NCBI GenBank assembly: GCA_900552395.1 | Contig: URZJ01000079.1 | Coordinates: 1 to 7,617, forward strand | DNA from: an uncultured Collinsella sp. | GTDB taxonomy: Bacteria; Actinomycetota; Coriobacteriia; Coriobacteriales; Coriobacteriaceae | Length of the DNA: 7,617 bases | Direction: 5' to 3' | Shown: in pieces, positions 5,214-7,617 of the stretch | How the letters are laid out: each line of letters opens with the position of its first letter | Position numbering within the stretch: the stretch's first letter is position 1 | Program-made: the position numbers and the translations under genes | Notes under the pieces: generated by a model | What the model was told of the DNA's origin: nothing | The model's input: only the letters and a program-made list of their open reading frames with translations | The model's database searches: none

Positions 5214-7584
5214 CGACAACGCGCTGGTGGTGGCGCTCGATACCTCGACCGACATGCTTGCCTGCGCGGCAAGCTGGATTGATGGGCAGACGGGTGAGAC
5301 GAAGCTCGTGAGTGGCGACCACATGTGTCGCCGTCACGCCAACGTTGAGCTCGTGAATACCGTTGATGGCGTGCTGGCTCAAGCCGGTCTGGATCGCAGC
5401 GATGTTGGTTGCTATGTGGTCGGCCGCGGCCCGGGGTCCTTTACGGGTGTGCGCATCGGCATCTCCACTGCCAAGGGCCTCGCGCGTGGTGCCAATGTTC
5501 CGCTGCTGGGCGTGTCGACGCTCGACGCTTGCGCTTGGACGGCGTGGAAGGCTGGCGTGCGCGGCAAGCTTGGTATCTTGGCCGATGCTATGCGCGGTGA
5601 GGTATATCCGGCGCTGTATATGCTGGTCGATGAGGGTCCCGAGCGTCAATTTGAGCGCGAACACGTGGTCAAGGCCGCCGTGGCGCTCGATGAGTGGCGC
5701 CAAGCAGCGGACTGGGGCCAGGTTCAGCTGACCGGTGACGGTCTCGTGCGCTATGGCAAGCTGCTGGATGAGGACGAGGCCGCCCGCTGCGTGGAGCGCG
5801 ACCTGTGGTGGCCTTCGGGCGAGGGCTTGCTGCTCGCGCACGCTGCGGGTGACGGCGATCCGGCCCGCGTCCTGCCGATTTACACGCGCCTTTCGGATGC
5901 CGAGGAAAACGAGCGCAAGCGTCTTGGTCTTGCCGAGAGTGCGCAGAGCGAAATTACGGGTGTTGCCGATGAGCTCGCCGGTCGTCATCTGCAGTTCCGT
6001 CCCATGGGCGCGGCGGATGCCGAGGGCGCGAGCGCGCTGGAGGCTGCCTGCTTTGAAGGTGCCGGACACGAGGCATGGACGCCGGGCATGTTCCTGTCCG
6101 AACTGGGCGAGGACGTCGCTGCGCCGCGTAGTTGGTGGGTGGCACACGACGACGGCAAGCTGCTGGGCCTTGCCGGCGGTATGGTCGTGGACGGTGATGT
6201 GCAGATTCTGGATGTCGCCGTCGACCCGGCACATCGCCGTGAGGGCATTGCCCGCAAGCTGCTGTCGCACGTGAGCTATGATGCCCAGATGCTCGGCTGC
6301 ACCACGGCTTCGCTCGAGGTCGAGGACGGTAACGAGGGAGCGATCGCGCTTTATAACGCTCTGGGCTTTACCGAGGCTGGCCGTCGCCGCGGCTACTATG
6401 GTGCCGGCAAGGACGCCATCGTCATGACGGCTCCGCTGCCCCTGGTGCTTCCGGTCGACAATGCTTCGCCCGAGCCGACGGCGGCAGAGCAGCGCGTATG
6501 GCCGCTGCCTGCGCCTTGGCGCTCCGAGGGGGAGCGTGCCGAAATTGAGCGCCGCCGCCTAGTGCTTGCCATCGAGAGTTCCTGCGACGAGACGGCGGTG
6601 GCGATTATCGATGCGGATGGCAATATGCTGGCCAACCAGGTGTCGACGCAGATCGATTTCCATGCCCGTTTTGGCGGCGTGGTGCCCGAGATCGCCTCGC
6701 GCAAGCACGTTGAGGTCATCGTGAGCGTCGTGGACGCGGCGCTCGAGGACGCCGCAGCGTCGCTGGGCCTTACGGGCGGAGCCATTGCGCCAAGTGAGCT
6801 TGCCGCTGTGGGCGTGACGCAAGGTCCTGGCCTGGTGGGTGCCCTGGTGGTGGGTGTCGCCTTTGCCAAGGGCTTTGCGTATGCTGCCGGCAAACCGCTG
6901 GTGTGCGTCAATCATCTGGAGGGCCACCTGTTTGCCAACCTGTTGGCGCAGCCCGACCTCAAGCCCCCGTTTATCTTTACGCTCGTTTCGGGCGGGCACA
7001 CCATGCTCGTGCACGTAAAGGCATGGGGCGACTATGAAGTGCTTGGCGAGACGCTCGACGACGCCGTGGGCGAAGCCTTCGACAAGGTGGCAAAGGCACT
7101 GGGTCTTGGCTATCCCGGAGGCCCTATCATCTCCAAGCTTGCCGAGACGGGCAACCCCCGCGCGATCGATTTTCCTCGCGCGCTTAACAGCAGGGGAGAC
7201 TATCGTTTCTCGCTTTCGGGTCTTAAAACGGCCGTGACGCTCTACATTGAACAGGAGACCAAGGCCGGGCGCACGATTCACCTGCCCGACCTAGCGGCCT
7301 CGTTTGAGGCGGCGGTCTTTGACGTGCAGTACAAGAAGGCCAAAAACGCCCTGCACGCCACCGGGTGCAAGGAGTATTGCATCGGCGGTGGTGTCTCGGC
7401 TAATCCGCATCTGCGCGAGATGATGATCAAGAAGCTCGGGCGTCAGGGGATCCGCGTAACGGTGCCACCGCTTTCGGCGTTCACCGACAACGCCGCCATG
7501 ATCGCAGAGGTTGCCCGCCGTAAATTCGACCGAGGAGAAATCTCGCCGTTCGACGTCGACGCCGATCCAAACATGACGCTGTAG
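5200..7584 (+). CDS. Fused TsaB-RimI-TsaD: t6A synthesis and S18 N-acetyltransferase
   Basis: A 794-residue protein that joins three normally separate enzymes in operon order. Residues about 8-245 are TsaB, the scaffold partner of TsaD, with ALDTST (12-17), GRGPGSFTGVRIG (75-87) and the C-terminal PIYTR. Residues about 264-412 are a RimI-like GNAT acetyltransferase: acetyl-CoA loop RREGIARKLL (346-355), ALYNALGF (383-390), and the YY (399-400) followed by DAIVM that is typical of RimI, which acetylates the N-terminal Ala of ribosomal protein S18. Residues about 454-794 are TsaD, the threonylcarbamoyl transferase, with IESSCDETA (458-466), metal ligands H572 and H576 in NHLEGH, SGGHTML (597-603), GGGVSAN (729-735) and the metal-binding D763 in TDNAAMIA. 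No frame break or internal stop interrupts the two linkers (about 246-263 and 413-453). The start ATG at 5200 has AAGG 9 nt upstream and overlaps tsaE by 14 nt; an in-frame TTG at 5182 is less likely. All three domains look intact. Confidence 0.94.
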   Translation: MSLHNDNALVVALDTSTDMLACAASWIDGQTGETKLVSGDHMCRRHANVELVNTVDGVLAQAGLDRSDVGCYVVGRGPGSFTGVRIGISTAKGLARGANVPLLGVSTLDACAWTAWKAGVRGKLGILADAMRGEVYPALYMLVDEGPERQFEREHVVKAAVALDEWRQAADWGQVQLTGDGLVRYGKLLDEDEAARCVERDLWWPSGEGLLLAHAAGDGDPARVLPIYTRLSDAEENERKRLGLAESAQSEITGVADELAGRHLQFRPMGAADAEGASALEAACFEGAGHEAWTPGMFLSELGEDVAAPRSWWVAHDDGKLLGLAGGMVVDGDVQILDVAVDPAHRREGIARKLLSHVSYDAQMLGCTTASLEVEDGNEGAIALYNALGFTEAGRRRGYYGAGKDAIVMTAPLPLVLPVDNASPEPTAAEQRVWPLPAPWRSEGERAEIERRRLVLAIESSCDETAVAIIDADGNMLANQVSTQIDFHARFGGVVPEIASRKHVEVIVSVVDAALEDAAASLGLTGGAIAPSELAAVGVTQGPGLVGALVVGVAFAKGFAYAAGKPLVCVNHLEGHLFANLLAQPDLKPPFIFTLVSGGHTMLVHVKAWGDYEVLGETLDDAVGEAFDKVAKALGLGYPGGPIISKLAETGNPRAIDFPRALNSRGDYRFSLSGLKTAVTLYIEQETKAGRTIHLPDLAASFEAAVFDVQYKKAKNALHATGCKEYCIGGGVSANPHLREMMIKKLGRQGIRVTVPPLSAFTDNAAMIAEVARRKFDRGEISPFDVDADPNMTL

Positions 7585-7595
7585 CTGGTACGGCG

Positions 7596-7617
7596 CGGTC
7601 CCCGGACGGAGGGGCCG
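7596..7617 (+). terminator. Possible operon terminator, cut by window end
   Basis: CGG-T-CCCC (7596-7603) can pair with GGGGCCG (7611-7617) around a 7-nt loop, leaving T7599 bulged. It starts 11 nt after the tsaBRD stop, the expected place for a terminator. No T tract is visible because the window ends with the stem, so the call is tentative. Confidence 0.45.

Noticed and set aside
5098..6270. Long open frame on the minus strand (390 codons) opposite tsaE and the TsaB-RimI part
   Set aside because: It lies fully antisense to coding sequence with clear conserved motifs. Its composition (rich in His, Arg, Ala, Thr) is the mirror of GC-rich codon use, and no family motif is visible.
5935..6558. 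Possibility that the RimI and TsaD parts are separate genes with internal starts
   Set aside because: The frame is continuous, the linkers have no stop codon, and I saw no clear Shine-Dalgarno plus ATG at the RimI or TsaD boundary.
6559..7281. Minus-strand open frame of 240 codons opposite TsaD
   Set aside because: A shadow of the TsaD codons, with no recognisable domain or ribosome-binding site.

Overview
The window looks like ordinary housekeeping chromosome from a moderately GC-rich actinobacterium. Coriobacteriia, and Collinsella or a close relative in particular, is the best guess. This rests on the gene order acpS–nnrE/nnrD–alr–(udg)–tsaE–tsaB/rimI/tsaD, on the TsaB, RimI and TsaD domains being fused in one protein, and on the GC-rich codon use. 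It is an inference from family knowledge, not a database match.

Layout: positions 1-320 are the 3' end of a 23S rRNA gene, including the peptidyl-transferase and sarcin-ricin segments. A structured spacer of about 147 nt follows, then a complete 5S rRNA (about 468-587) and a strong intrinsic terminator (620-651) that ends the rRNA operon. A short AT-richer region (652-760) holds two candidate sigma-70-type promoters of identical geometry and the Shine-Dalgarno of the next gene. From 761 to 7584 six genes run on the + strand with gaps of 12 nt or less, or a short overlap, so they are almost certainly one operon. A GC-rich inverted repeat begins just after the last stop codon and may be the operon terminator, but the window ends there.

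The operon combines cofactor and metabolite maintenance (AcpS activates acyl carrier protein; NnrE-NnrD repairs hydrated NAD(P)H), cell-wall precursor supply (Alr makes D-alanine), base-excision repair (a family 4 [4Fe-4S] uracil-DNA glycosylase) and the tRNA t6A37 modification machinery (TsaE plus a TsaB-RimI-TsaD fusion). The last gene also carries the acetyltransferase expected to modify ribosomal protein S18.

I found no mobile element, CRISPR array, phage gene or undescribed defence-like system. The points most worth a second look are the three-domain t6A/S18 fusion, the loss of the usual carbamylated lysine in Alr, the altered PHPGE-type motif in NnrD, the duplicated promoter geometry upstream of acpS, the C-terminal tail on AcpS, and the mutually exclusive pairings at the 5' end of 5S rRNA.
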